Positions 1-7,453 of a stretch of 64,000 nt of DNA are shown here, one piece after another. This DNA comes from Blastococcus sp. TBT05-19 (GTDB taxonomy: Bacteria > Actinomycetota > Actinomycetes > Mycobacteriales > Geodermatophilaceae), in contig NZ_QOHI01000001.1 of NCBI RefSeq assembly GCF_003319095.1, forward strand, positions 186,001 through 250,000, read 5' to 3'. The notes under the pieces were generated by a model that made no database searches, was not told the origin of the DNA, and saw only the letters and a list, made by a program, of their open reading frames with translations. The position numbers and the translations under genes are program-made. The stretch's first letter is position 1. The number at the start of each line of letters is the position of its first letter.

Positions 1-1
1 G

Positions 2-163
2 GACCTGTCGCCGGTGGTGCAGGAGATCGTGAACCGGGGCGGCTGGGTGAGCGGCAACGCCCTCGCCCTGATCGTGACCGGTACGGGGGAACGCGTCGCC
101 GAGTCCTTCGACGGTGGCGCGGCCAGAGCCCCGGTCCTGCACATCGAGTACCGGCTCGGCTGA
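2..163 (+). CDS. C-terminal end of a secreted protein (partial)
   Basis: Only the last 53 codons are inside the window; the reading frame enters from the left edge and ends in TGA. The visible part contains the stretches VQEIVNRGGW, ALALIVTGTG and APVLHIEYRLG. I associate this pattern with the end of beta-sandwich modules of large exported actinobacterial proteins, where VQEIV and HIEYR form the last strands. That family link is from memory and is inference. No catalytic residue can be assigned from the fragment. The stop codon forms the left arm of a short hairpin that separates it from the convergent kinase genes. Confidence 0.6.
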   Translation, partial: DLSPVVQEIVNRGGWVSGNALALIVTGTGERVAESFDGGAARAPVLHIEYRLG

Positions 164-187
164 TCCGGAGGCCCGGCCGCCGGATCA
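161..187. terminator. Bidirectional hairpin between convergent genes
   Basis: TGATCCGG and CCGGATCA form an 8-bp perfect stem around an 11-nt loop. It lies between the stop codon of the leftmost gene and the end of the convergent kinase gene. There is no T-run, as is usual in high-GC actinobacteria. Confidence 0.45.
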
Positions 188-194
188 GGCGGCG

Positions 195-911
195 TCAGGC
201 GCGCGGGGGCGCGGCGATCCGGTCGAGCAGCTCGGTGTAGCCGGTTCCTGCGTCCCCGGCTCCGCTGACGTGCAGGGCCTCGCGCGCGCCCGGGGCCGAG
301 GCGGCCCACCACTGCGCGAGCCGGTCCAGCAGGTCAGCGCCACGCTGCAGCTCGGACAGCTGCTCGCCCGCGGGGAGCTGCTGGGTCCGGCTGTGCCGGG
401 ACGGCCGCGCCGCGAGGCGGGCGAAGGCGACTTCGGGCGGGACCTCGACCACCACGAGCAGGTCGGGCGACCGCCAGGCGGCCGGATCCTGCAGCGCGGC
501 GAGCACGGGCCCGACGTCGCCGCGGAGCCCCATCGACCAGAGCGCCTGGACCGGCCCCTCGTCGAGCACGCTGACCTCATCGCGGGGAGCGGACGTGAGC
601 ACACCCTGGGCGACGAGCCACTGCACCAGTCGGCCGGCCAGGTCGCCGAGGCCGTGCTGGCCGCGGGCGGCGCCGCGCAGCACCCGCGCCGTCGTGACCG
701 GGGAGCCGACCACGGCCGCCCCCGCGACCGATGCCTTTCGGGCCAGCCTGCGGGCCGTGGGCACCGAGGGCCCGAGGGGCGCCTGCGGCTGCCGGGTGAC
801 GATGCCCCGTGCGGCGAGGTCGGCGGTGAGGGCCTGGGCGAGCCGGCTCTTGCCGGCCCCCGGGATGCCGACCAGCTCGACCAGCGTGCCCGACGACCGG
901 CCAGCGGTCAC
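195..911 (-). CDS. P-loop kinase-like protein (nucleotide kinase fold)
   Basis: A 238-residue protein with a Walker A motif GIPGAGKS at residues 15-22, directly after an N-terminal hydrophobic strand (LVELV). A second strand, LLVVVEVPPEVAF, looks like the core strand before the lid of thymidylate- or adenylylsulfate-type kinases. The GTG start overlaps the TGA of the upstream kinase gene (GTGA), so the two are translationally coupled; the same frame stays open further upstream but that part lies inside the neighbouring gene. The substrate is unknown. Its partner is also a thymidylate-kinase-like protein and the flanking genes code for exported proteins, so a role in cell-surface polysaccharide or nucleotide-linked glycan metabolism is an inference only. 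Confidence 0.75.
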   Translation of the reverse strand: MTAGRSSGTLVELVGIPGAGKSRLAQALTADLAARGIVTRQPQAPLGPSVPTARRLARKASVAGAAVVGSPVTTARVLRGAARGQHGLGDLAGRLVQWLVAQGVLTSAPRDEVSVLDEGPVQALWSMGLRGDVGPVLAALQDPAAWRSPDLLVVVEVPPEVAFARLAARPSRHSRTQQLPAGEQLSELQRGADLLDRLAQWWAASAPGAREALHVSGAGDAGTGYTELLDRIAAPPRA

Positions 912-2494
912 AGGTTGGCCCAGACGGCTTCCCGCGCCTCTGCGAGGACCTCTCCGGCCGGGCGGGAGGCGTCGAGCACCTGCGCCGTGGTGTTGCTCCA
1001 GTCGGCCGCGTAGACCTCCGCGGACCGCGGCCGCACGAAATCGGCCGGATCGACGCCCTGCTTGCGCGCGACCGCCGTCTCCGGGTCGACGCGGAGCACG
1101 AGCAGCAGGTCGGGGTCGGTGATCGCCGCGTACTGGCGCTGCTCGGCCGCGACGAGGCGCCGGGCCAGGGGGGACAGCCCCTCGATCGGCACCCAGCTGG
1201 TGCGCGAGCCGTCCATGAGCGTGACCTGGGCGAGCGGGAAGCGATCGCAGACGACGATGTAGCCCTTGGCCGCCAGGCTGCGGGCACGGCGGTGCTGACG
1301 CCGGCGGTCCGACGCGGTGACCAGCTGCCACAGCAGCCAGGCGTTGCCGGGGAACTGGCCCTGGTGCTCCGCGGCCGTGGGGTAGTTCGGCAGCCAGCGG
1401 CGCACGAGACCGACCCCGCGGGCCAGGCCCAGCGCCCCCTTCACGGCCATGTTCGTCGCGCTGCGCGGCGGCTTGCCCATGTGCAGCACGCGGCTGTCGA
1501 GCGGTCCGTTCAGCCAGTCCGCCAGGTTGTCGACGAGGGTCGACTTGCCCGCCCCGTCACCCCCGACGATGGCGATGACGCGGCCCCCGGCCATCAGGCG
1601 CTTGGTGTTGCGCTGACCGAGCGCGTAGTGCCGCACGCCCCACTCGACGCGACGGCGGACCCGCGTGAAGGTGTCCAGAGCCGGTCGGCGGCGCATCAGG
1701 TCGGAGGCGCCGGAGACGACGCGGCGACCCGTGACGAGGCGGGTCACCAGGCCCCGCTGCTGGTGGAGCGCCTCGAAGTGCGCCGTCCAGGCGTCCCAGC
1801 CGATCTGCGAGAGGTGGTCCTCCACGACGCGACGCAGCTCGGCGGGCTCGGAGCGAGCGTGCAGGTACTCGAGCTCGCGGCGCTCGGTGCCCTTCAGCGG
1901 TGCCAGCCCGAACGCGGCGGCGTCCCAGGTGCCGTGTTTCAGCGCCAGGCGCAGGACGAGCACGGCGAGCTCGAACTCCGGCGCGGGCACGGGGAAGAGC
2001 GGCCCCTGCGTGCAGGAGGCGAGGTAGGCCGGCTCGATCGGCAGGTGCACGTTCTTGCTGGTGTCGTCGCCGAGGACGAGCTGGGCCTGGGCGTCGACAT
2101 GCACGAAACGGCCCGTCGCCCGGTCCAGGCCGTAGAAGTGCAGCACTCCCGGCACGAACCGCCGGCGCTGGGGACGCGCCTGCTTGAACCCGCACGCAGC
2201 GAGCACCTCGACGAAACGTGTCAGGTGCCGCCGGTCGACCAGCAGGTCGAGGTCGTTGTCTCCGGAGGCGGACAGGTGCAGGACGTCGTTGCTCTTCCAG
2301 TGGCAGTAGGACACCCCGGCCTCCTGCAGCCGGGCGCAGAACTCGACCACGAGAGCCAGGGGCGCCGGCAGGGCCTCCTCGGAACCGCTCCACCCGGTGC
2401 CGTCCGCTGCCGCAGGTGCGAGTCGTTCTGGTGCCGCCACGTGTGTCCTCTCGCCGGTGCCCCGGTGGTGGGATGATCCCTCGGGCGCGCTCAT
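908..2494 (-). CDS. Thymidylate kinase-like protein with nucleotidyltransferase-like N-terminal domain
   Basis: A 528-residue two-domain protein. Residues about 50-250 contain CHWKSN (64-69) and GDNDLDLLV (78-86), the pattern of a minimal nucleotidyltransferase fold in which an Asp-x-Asp pair binds metal. Residues about 305-520 form a thymidylate-kinase-like domain with Walker A GGDGAGKST (311-319) and a CDRFP motif (416-420) like the DR(Y/F/H) motif of TMP kinases. The ATG start has GAGGA upstream; the open frame extends further but without a better start. It is far longer than housekeeping Tmk (about 210 residues), so it is probably not the essential TMP kinase. It is coupled by a 4-bp overlap to the next kinase gene and divergent from an exported protein gene. 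Confidence 0.8.
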   Translation of the reverse strand: MSAPEGSSHHRGTGERTHVAAPERLAPAAADGTGWSGSEEALPAPLALVVEFCARLQEAGVSYCHWKSNDVLHLSASGDNDLDLLVDRRHLTRFVEVLAACGFKQARPQRRRFVPGVLHFYGLDRATGRFVHVDAQAQLVLGDDTSKNVHLPIEPAYLASCTQGPLFPVPAPEFELAVLVLRLALKHGTWDAAAFGLAPLKGTERRELEYLHARSEPAELRRVVEDHLSQIGWDAWTAHFEALHQQRGLVTRLVTGRRVVSGASDLMRRRPALDTFTRVRRRVEWGVRHYALGQRNTKRLMAGGRVIAIVGGDGAGKSTLVDNLADWLNGPLDSRVLHMGKPPRSATNMAVKGALGLARGVGLVRRWLPNYPTAAEHQGQFPGNAWLLWQLVTASDRRRQHRRARSLAAKGYIVVCDRFPLAQVTLMDGSRTSWVPIEGLSPLARRLVAAEQRQYAAITDPDLLLVLRVDPETAVARKQGVDPADFVRPRSAEVYAADWSNTTAQVLDASRPAGEVLAEAREAVWANL

Positions 2495-2730
2495 CGCCGT
2501 CCTCGTCCCGGATCTGTTGTCCGAACTCCTGGGCAATCGTGCCCGGTCGAGTATGGCTTGCGCACCGACTGCCACCCGTCGTGGTGACGTGCACGTGCCG
2601 ACGGACCGATCGAGCCGCTGGCCGGCCGGCCGGACGCGGGTACGCTGGCGCTCACGCGGGCCCGCCGAGGGAAGCTCGACGAGGGTCCGAGCACTGACGT
2701 CCGCCTGGGCCGCGATCCCGAGAGGAACAG

Positions 2731-3771
2731 GTGTCGATGTTCTTGACCCGCGCACGCCGCCGGTTCGGGATGGTGCCGCTGGTCGCGGTGGTCGTGGTCG
2801 TCGTCGTGGCGATCGCCGGCGTCGTCTTCTTCGTCGTCCGCGACACGGGGTACGAGGCGGCGGACGAGCGTCCGCCGCCCTGCGACGGCGAGGAGCGGAT
2901 CGTCACCGCACCCTTTCCGCCAGGCACGCAGCTGGACGAGCAGTGGGAGGAGCAGGACCCACCCGACGACGTGACGTACGACCTGACCGGCGTCACCTCG
3001 ACGGCCTATCCGGCGACCCGCTCGGTGTTCGAGGTGGGGGACGACTTCCCGGCGATGCGGACCTGCGTGGTCGGCGGCACGGTGGTCGGCGACGTCGACG
3101 ACGACGAGACCTGGCAGTACTACCACGACGAGTGGAACGCCGGCTGCGTCAAGCTCGAGGCGCGGGACTGGCTGCAGGTGCGCGATCTGCGGTGCGACGG
3201 CATCGAGGACGGCATCGTGGTCAAGGAGTCGTCGGACAACGCCAACGAGACCAACATCTACATCTCCGGGACGTACCTGACGGGCGTCCGCGACGACTGC
3301 CTGGAGAACGACTACACGATCGGTGGCCTGCTCTACGACAACCTCTGGGAGGAGTGCCACACCGGGATCTCCGAGCGCCCCTGGGGCGACCGGGAGTGGG
3401 AAACCCCGGAGGACGAGACGCTGACCCTCGACCGCATGCTCATCGGGCTCTGGGAGACGCCCAACCAGGAGGAGGGCGAGAAGCGGATCGAGGGGCACAA
3501 CTCGATCTTCAAGTGGTCGGACTCCGGCGGTCGTGTGGTCATCAAGTGCTCGATCTTCAAGCTCGAATCGACGTCGATCAACGGGGTGGACTCGATGGAG
3601 ATGCCGCCGGGCACGGTCGTCGACGACTCCTCGTGCGAGGACGACCCCTCGACCATCGTCTGGCTGGGTCGCGGCGACTACCCGGGGGAGACCGCCGGGA
3701 TGCGGGTCACCAAGGACGAGAGCGTCTGGGACGACGCGGTGGCGCAGTGGAAGGCCGACCATGGCTACTGA
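2731..3771 (+). CDS. Membrane-anchored, probably beta-helical exported protein (paralog 1)
   Basis: A 346-residue protein with one N-terminal transmembrane helix (about residues 14-36, very Val-rich) and no obvious cleavage site, so it is probably anchored and faces outward. The body is acidic and shares with the next gene the motifs RCDGIEDG, DDCLENDY (188-195), TGISERP (211-217), IFKWS, VIKCS and STIVWLG. The pattern of short strands and buried Asn/Cys suggests a right-handed parallel beta-helix as in pectate lyase-like proteins; this is inference. The start is GTG with AGAGGAA upstream; an ATG two codons later is an alternative. Function is unknown. The tandem paralog and the nearby kinases suggest a cell-surface glycan locus. 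Confidence 0.75.
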   Translation: MSMFLTRARRRFGMVPLVAVVVVVVVAIAGVVFFVVRDTGYEAADERPPPCDGEERIVTAPFPPGTQLDEQWEEQDPPDDVTYDLTGVTSTAYPATRSVFEVGDDFPAMRTCVVGGTVVGDVDDDETWQYYHDEWNAGCVKLEARDWLQVRDLRCDGIEDGIVVKESSDNANETNIYISGTYLTGVRDDCLENDYTIGGLLYDNLWEECHTGISERPWGDREWETPEDETLTLDRMLIGLWETPNQEEGEKRIEGHNSIFKWSDSGGRVVIKCSIFKLESTSINGVDSMEMPPGTVVDDSSCEDDPSTIVWLGRGDYPGETAGMRVTKDESVWDDAVAQWKADHGY

Positions 3772-3895
3772 GCCGTGCCCGGACGGTTCGTCCCGGCTCA
3801 GGTGACGATCCCGCCCAGGAAGTGACGGGCGGGGCTCGTGTGACTCGGGGGGCGCTGGACTGCCATGACGACTGGTCATGACACAGCTACAGATG

Positions 3896-3915
3896 GTTAA
3901 CATCGCTGTGATAAC
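3896..3915 (+). promoter_or_regulatory. AT-rich dyad upstream of the second beta-helix gene
   Basis: The block begins GTTAACA and ends TGTGATAAC; the half-sites GTTA/TAAC and ACA/TGT are inverted around TCGC. It is an AT-rich island 33 bp before the ATG. GATAAC at its right end could be a -10 element. Confidence 0.3.
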
Positions 3916-3948
3916 GATTCGTGACGTCGCACACCAGAAGGTCTCCTC

Positions 3949-5241
3949 ATGCTCCGGCGCACCGGACCTCCCCGCCCCTCCCGCACCGAGACCCTCCGCC
4001 CGCACTCGGCCGTCGGCCCCGTCCGCGGTCGGCGCCCGCGAGCGCCCCGTGTGCTCGGCCTGGGAGTGCTCACCCTCGCTGTGACGACCGTCCTCGTGTC
4101 CGCGCCGGTGGTGTCCGGTGCCGAGGAGGCGTCTGTGTCGCGGTCGGCGGGCCAGCGGACGTCCTACTCGTCGACCGATGTCTTCGGGTCCTCCGCGACC
4201 GGCGCACCGGGAATCCCCGAGGGCGCGGGAACGCCCCAGGCGCTCGCTCCAGCCGTTCCCGCACCGGCGCCGGTCCCCGCGGCGGCCCCGCCGCCCTCGC
4301 CATCCGTGCCGTCGGCCTCCACGTCGCAGCCCCCGAGGCCGGTCGCGTCGAACGCGGAGTGCTCCGCGGCCGGTCGCACGATCGACAGGCCGGCGCCTGC
4401 GGGATCGGTCCTGGCTACCTCCTGGTCGCAGTCGAGGACCGCCGACGACGTCACCTTCGACCTGACCGGTGTCCTCTCCACGGCCTTTCCCTCGAGCAAG
4501 CACCCGTTCGTCACCGGCACGACGGTGGCCGGTGCCCGCACCTGCATCCTCGGTGGTGAGCTCCGCGGGACCATCGACCCGGGCCTGTCGTGGGAGGACT
4601 TCCACGACGACTACAACGCGGCCTGCGTGAAGGTCGTCGCGCTCGACTGGCTCCAGATCCACGGGACGCGGTGCGACGGCGTCGAGGACGGGTTCCGCCC
4701 GCAGGAGGGCGGGGTGAACCTGAACCGGACCTCGTTCCTGATCTCCGGCACCCACCTGTCGAACGTCGCCGACGACTGCCTGGAGAACGACTACACCCTC
4801 GGCGGCGTGGTGCACGACAGCCTGTGGGAGTCCTGCTTCACCGGCATCAGCGAGCGTCCGTCGTCGGCGAACGGGTCGTGGACGTCCCCGGAGGGCGAGA
4901 CCCTGACCCTGGACCACGTGCTCATCGGGCTGCACGCGATGCCGCACGACAGCGACAAGGGCACCGGCACCAATGCGCTGTTCAAGTGGTCGACGTCGGC
5001 GAACGACCTGGTCATCAAGTGCTCGACGTTCTTCGTGCCGGAGCGATCGGTCAACGGGACCGACACCATGGCGGTGCCGGCGGGAACGGTCGTCGACGAC
5101 TCGGCGTGCCCGGACCGTCCGTCGACGATCGTGTGGCTCGGTGGCGGGGAGTACCCGGCCCCCACCGCCGGGCTCCGCGTGGTCGACGACCGAAAGGTGT
5201 GGGACGACGCCGTGGCCGCCTGGAAGGCCGCCCACAGCTGA
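3949..5241 (+). CDS. Secreted, probably beta-helical protein with Pro-rich linker (paralog 2)
   Basis: A 430-residue paralog of the preceding gene. It has a long basic N-terminus (about 34 residues), a hydrophobic segment at about 35-55 and a likely signal-peptidase site near VVSGA (54-58). A Pro/Ala/Ser-rich linker (about 85-135) follows, then the shared domain with RCDGVEDG, DDCLENDY (275-282), TGISERP, ALFKWS, VIKCS and STIVWLG. The shared domain begins at DDVTFDLTG, against DDVTYDLTG in paralog 1. The two copies differ mainly in how they are attached: one by a membrane helix, one by a cleavable-looking signal plus a flexible linker. The ATG has GAAGGTCTCC upstream. Enzyme activity is unproven. 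Confidence 0.8.
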   Translation: MLRRTGPPRPSRTETLRPHSAVGPVRGRRPRAPRVLGLGVLTLAVTTVLVSAPVVSGAEEASVSRSAGQRTSYSSTDVFGSSATGAPGIPEGAGTPQALAPAVPAPAPVPAAAPPPSPSVPSASTSQPPRPVASNAECSAAGRTIDRPAPAGSVLATSWSQSRTADDVTFDLTGVLSTAFPSSKHPFVTGTTVAGARTCILGGELRGTIDPGLSWEDFHDDYNAACVKVVALDWLQIHGTRCDGVEDGFRPQEGGVNLNRTSFLISGTHLSNVADDCLENDYTLGGVVHDSLWESCFTGISERPSSANGSWTSPEGETLTLDHVLIGLHAMPHDSDKGTGTNALFKWSTSANDLVIKCSTFFVPERSVNGTDTMAVPAGTVVDDSACPDRPSTIVWLGGGEYPAPTAGLRVVDDRKVWDDAVAAWKAAHS

Positions 5242-5245
5242 TCCG

Positions 5246-5286
5246 AGCGGGTGCCGGCCGGGCCTGGGAAGCGGTCGGCACCGGCT
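5246..5286. terminator. Imperfect hairpin after the beta-helix genes
   Basis: GAGCGGGTGCCG and CGGCACCGGCTC form a 12-bp stem with one mismatch. It lies between two convergent genes and can serve both. Confidence 0.45.
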
Positions 5287-5293
5287 CTCCGGC

Positions 5294-6343
5294 TCAGTCC
5301 GCCGTCCAGGCCAGCAGCTCGTCGGCGCTCCTGGTGTTGATGACCCGCTCGACCGGGACGCCGCACTCGATGGCCCGCTCGCAGCCGTTGTGCTGCCAGT
5401 CGAGCTGCCCCGGGGCGTGGGCGTCGGTGTCGACGGCGAACTCGCAGCCGAGCTCCACGGCCAGGCTCAGCAGCCGCCGCGGGGGGTCGAGCCGCTCGGG
5501 CCGGGAGTTGATCTCCACCGCGGTGCCGCTCTCCACGCAGGCGGTGAACACCGCCTCGGCGTCGAACTCGCTCTCCGGCCGCGGCTTCTGCTTGCCGTTG
5601 CGCTGCTTGCGGCCGATCACCAGCCGGCCGGTGCAGTGCCCGAGGACGTCGGTGTGCGGGTTGGCGACGGCGATGAGCATCCGCTCGGTCATCTGGGCCT
5701 TGGGCGCGCGCAGCTCGGAGTGCACGCTGGCCACGACGACGTCGAGCCGGCCCAGCAGCTCGTCGGTCTGGTCCAGGCTGCCGTCGGGGTTGATGTCGCA
5801 CTCGATGCCGGTGAGGATCCGGAACGGCGCGAGCTCGGCGTTCAGCTCGGCCACGACGTCCAGCTGCTTCTCCAGCCGCTGCGGGCTCAGCCCGTTGGCG
5901 ACGGTCAGCCGCGGGGAGTGGTCGGTGAGCGCCAGGTACTGGTGGCCGATCGCCATCGCGGCCTCGGCCATCTCGCGGATCGGGCTGCCGCCGTCGGACC
6001 AGTCGGAGTGCGCGTGCAGGTCGCCCTTGAGCGCGGCCCGGAAGGCGGCGACGTCGTCGGCCGCGGGCAGCTGGTCGGCGTAGGCCTCTTCCAGCGTCGT
6101 CAGGTACTCGGGGACCTGGCCCTTGTGCGCCTGGACGATCGCCGTCGCCGTCTTCGGGCCGATGCCCTTGAGGTCCTTGAGCGTGTTCGTGCGGATCTTC
6201 AGGTCGAGCTGCGCCTCGTCGAGGCCGTCGACCACCGCCGCGGCGGTGCGGTAGGCACTGACGCGGTAGCTGGCCTCGCGGGCGCGCTCCAGGAGGAAGG
6301 CGATCCTCCGGAGCGCGGCCGCGGGCGGGAGCGGAGCGCTCAG
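5294..6343 (-). CDS. PHP-domain phosphoesterase with helix-hairpin-helix (PolX-like)
   Basis: A 349-residue protein. Residues 57-69 (DLKGIGPKTATAI) are a helix-hairpin-helix DNA-binding motif, and DLHAHSDWSDG (108-118) is the first metal-binding motif of a PHP domain. Later come ALTDHS, GIECDI, VVASVHS and a DTDAHAP motif, completing the trinuclear metal site. This is the C-terminal architecture of PolX-type polymerases without the polymerase palm, so a phosphoesterase or nuclease-like role is likely. No ATG, GTG or TTG lies near the N-terminus: the best start is CTG, whose bases overlap the TGA of the upstream gene (CTGA), mirroring the ATGA/GTGA couplings seen elsewhere in the window. Confidence 0.85.
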   Translation of the reverse strand: MSAPLPPAAALRRIAFLLERAREASYRVSAYRTAAAVVDGLDEAQLDLKIRTNTLKDLKGIGPKTATAIVQAHKGQVPEYLTTLEEAYADQLPAADDVAAFRAALKGDLHAHSDWSDGGSPIREMAEAAMAIGHQYLALTDHSPRLTVANGLSPQRLEKQLDVVAELNAELAPFRILTGIECDINPDGSLDQTDELLGRLDVVVASVHSELRAPKAQMTERMLIAVANPHTDVLGHCTGRLVIGRKQRNGKQKPRPESEFDAEAVFTACVESGTAVEINSRPERLDPPRRLLSLAVELGCEFAVDTDAHAPGQLDWQHNGCERAIECGVPVERVINTRSADELLAWTAD

Positions 6344-6888
6344 CGGGAGGCCTTCTTCAGGCGCTTCTCCGCCTGCTTCTGGGCCTTCGCGGCGCGCTTC
6401 TGCGCCTTCTCGAAGTTCTTCTCCGTGGCGTTGGCGGCCTTCACGGCTGCGCGCCGCGCGCGGTAGCCCACCGACGGCTTGCCCTCGGTGTCGACGGCGG
6501 CCAGCAGCAGCCCGCCGAGCATGCCCAGGTTCTTCACGAAGTGCGCCGTCTTCTCGAAGGAGACCTTCGGGTCGCTCTCCTCCCAGAACCGGTGACCGGC
6601 CAGCGTCGTCGGCACGGTCGAGCCGGCCAGCGCCAGGGAGGTCAGCCGCGGGAACTTGCCGAGGGCGAACAGCGCGCCGGCACCGACCTGCAGCGCGGCG
6701 TTGGCCTTGACGTACTGCTCGACGTCCCGGGGCACCTCGACCGGCAGCTGCTTGTCGGCGGTCTCGGCGATCTTCTCCACCACGGGGCGGGCGCCGGGCA
6801 CGCGGTCCTGCGGCTTCCGGAGCGTGCTGATGCCGCCGTAGATGAAGGGCGTGGCGAGCAGGGGCCGAGCGATCCGGCGGACGAGCAT
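6340..6888 (-). CDS. DoxX family membrane protein
   Basis: A 182-residue protein starting MLVRRIARPLLATPFIYGG with several hydrophobic helices typical of the DoxX family (ATPFIYGGI near the start, AGALFALGKFPRL, LGMLGGLLLAAVDTEG). The C-terminal 40 residues are an Ala/Lys-rich basic helix (KAQKRAAKAQKQAEKRLKK), longer than in the core family. AAAGAGGT precedes the ATG at good spacing. The stop codon overlaps the start of the PHP gene. The biochemical role of DoxX proteins in actinobacteria is only partly known and is linked to redox and thiol homeostasis in mycobacteria. Confidence 0.8.
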   Translation of the reverse strand: MLVRRIARPLLATPFIYGGISTLRKPQDRVPGARPVVEKIAETADKQLPVEVPRDVEQYVKANAALQVGAGALFALGKFPRLTSLALAGSTVPTTLAGHRFWEESDPKVSFEKTAHFVKNLGMLGGLLLAAVDTEGKPSVGYRARRAAVKAANATEKNFEKAQKRAAKAQKQAEKRLKKASR

Positions 6889-7018
6889 GGTGACCTCTTT
6901 CCTCGATGTCACTGGGGAGTCCGGGGTGCACTGCCCGGAAGATCCATCTTGCAATCCCCGGTCCGACGCGCGCCCTGGTTCCGGAGGCGCCCCGGCCGGC
7001 GCACTACCGTCGGGCGCC

Positions 7019-7453
7019 ATGAGCCGTCGGGTCGCCGTCGTGGGGCTGGTGGCCTACCTCGCGGTGCTCGCGTCGCTCACCCTGGGCGCCTCGCCCGGCG
7101 CGGCCTTCACCGCCGTCGCGCAGCAGGCGCGCACGATCGAGGGCCTGGCGTGGGTGCGCGCCGGCGACGTCGAGCGGACGGCGAACGTGCTCGTGTTCAT
7201 CCCGCTGGGGTTGCTGCTCTGCTACGCGCTGCCGCGCGTTCCCCGGTTCCTGGTGTGGCTGCTGTGCGTGGGGCTCTCGCTCGCCGTGGAGGCCGCGCAG
7301 GTGGCGCTCCCGGGGCGGCGGCCGACGCCGATCGACGTCGTCACCAACTCCACCGGCGCGGCGATCGGGGTGATCCTGGCCTTGCTGCTCGGGGGGATCG
7401 GCCGGCTGCGGGCGCGGCGCAGAGAGGGACCTCAGCGGGTGCGGGAGCAGTAG
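7019..7453 (+). CDS. VanZ family membrane protein
   Basis: A 144-residue membrane protein with four hydrophobic segments and the VanZ-type signature NVLVFIPLG (about 60-68), followed by VEAAQ and a conserved DVVTNSTGAAIG (about 111-122). VanZ proteins are small integral membrane proteins named after a teicoplanin-resistance accessory gene; most homologs have no known substrate. The start ATG lies just after a GGGCGCC stretch with no clear Shine-Dalgarno. The 3' end overlaps the convergent PAP2-kinase gene by 22 bp. Confidence 0.75.
   Translation: MSRRVAVVGLVAYLAVLASLTLGASPGAAFTAVAQQARTIEGLAWVRAGDVERTANVLVFIPLGLLLCYALPRVPRFLVWLLCVGLSLAVEAAQVALPGRRPTPIDVVTNSTGAAIGVILALLLGGIGRLRARRREGPQRVREQ

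Noticed and set aside
195-1331. A long frame extending the small P-loop kinase N-terminally by 140 residues
   Set aside because: The extension lies wholly inside the neighbouring kinase gene in another frame, and GTG at the GTGA overlap gives a normal start just before the Walker A motif.
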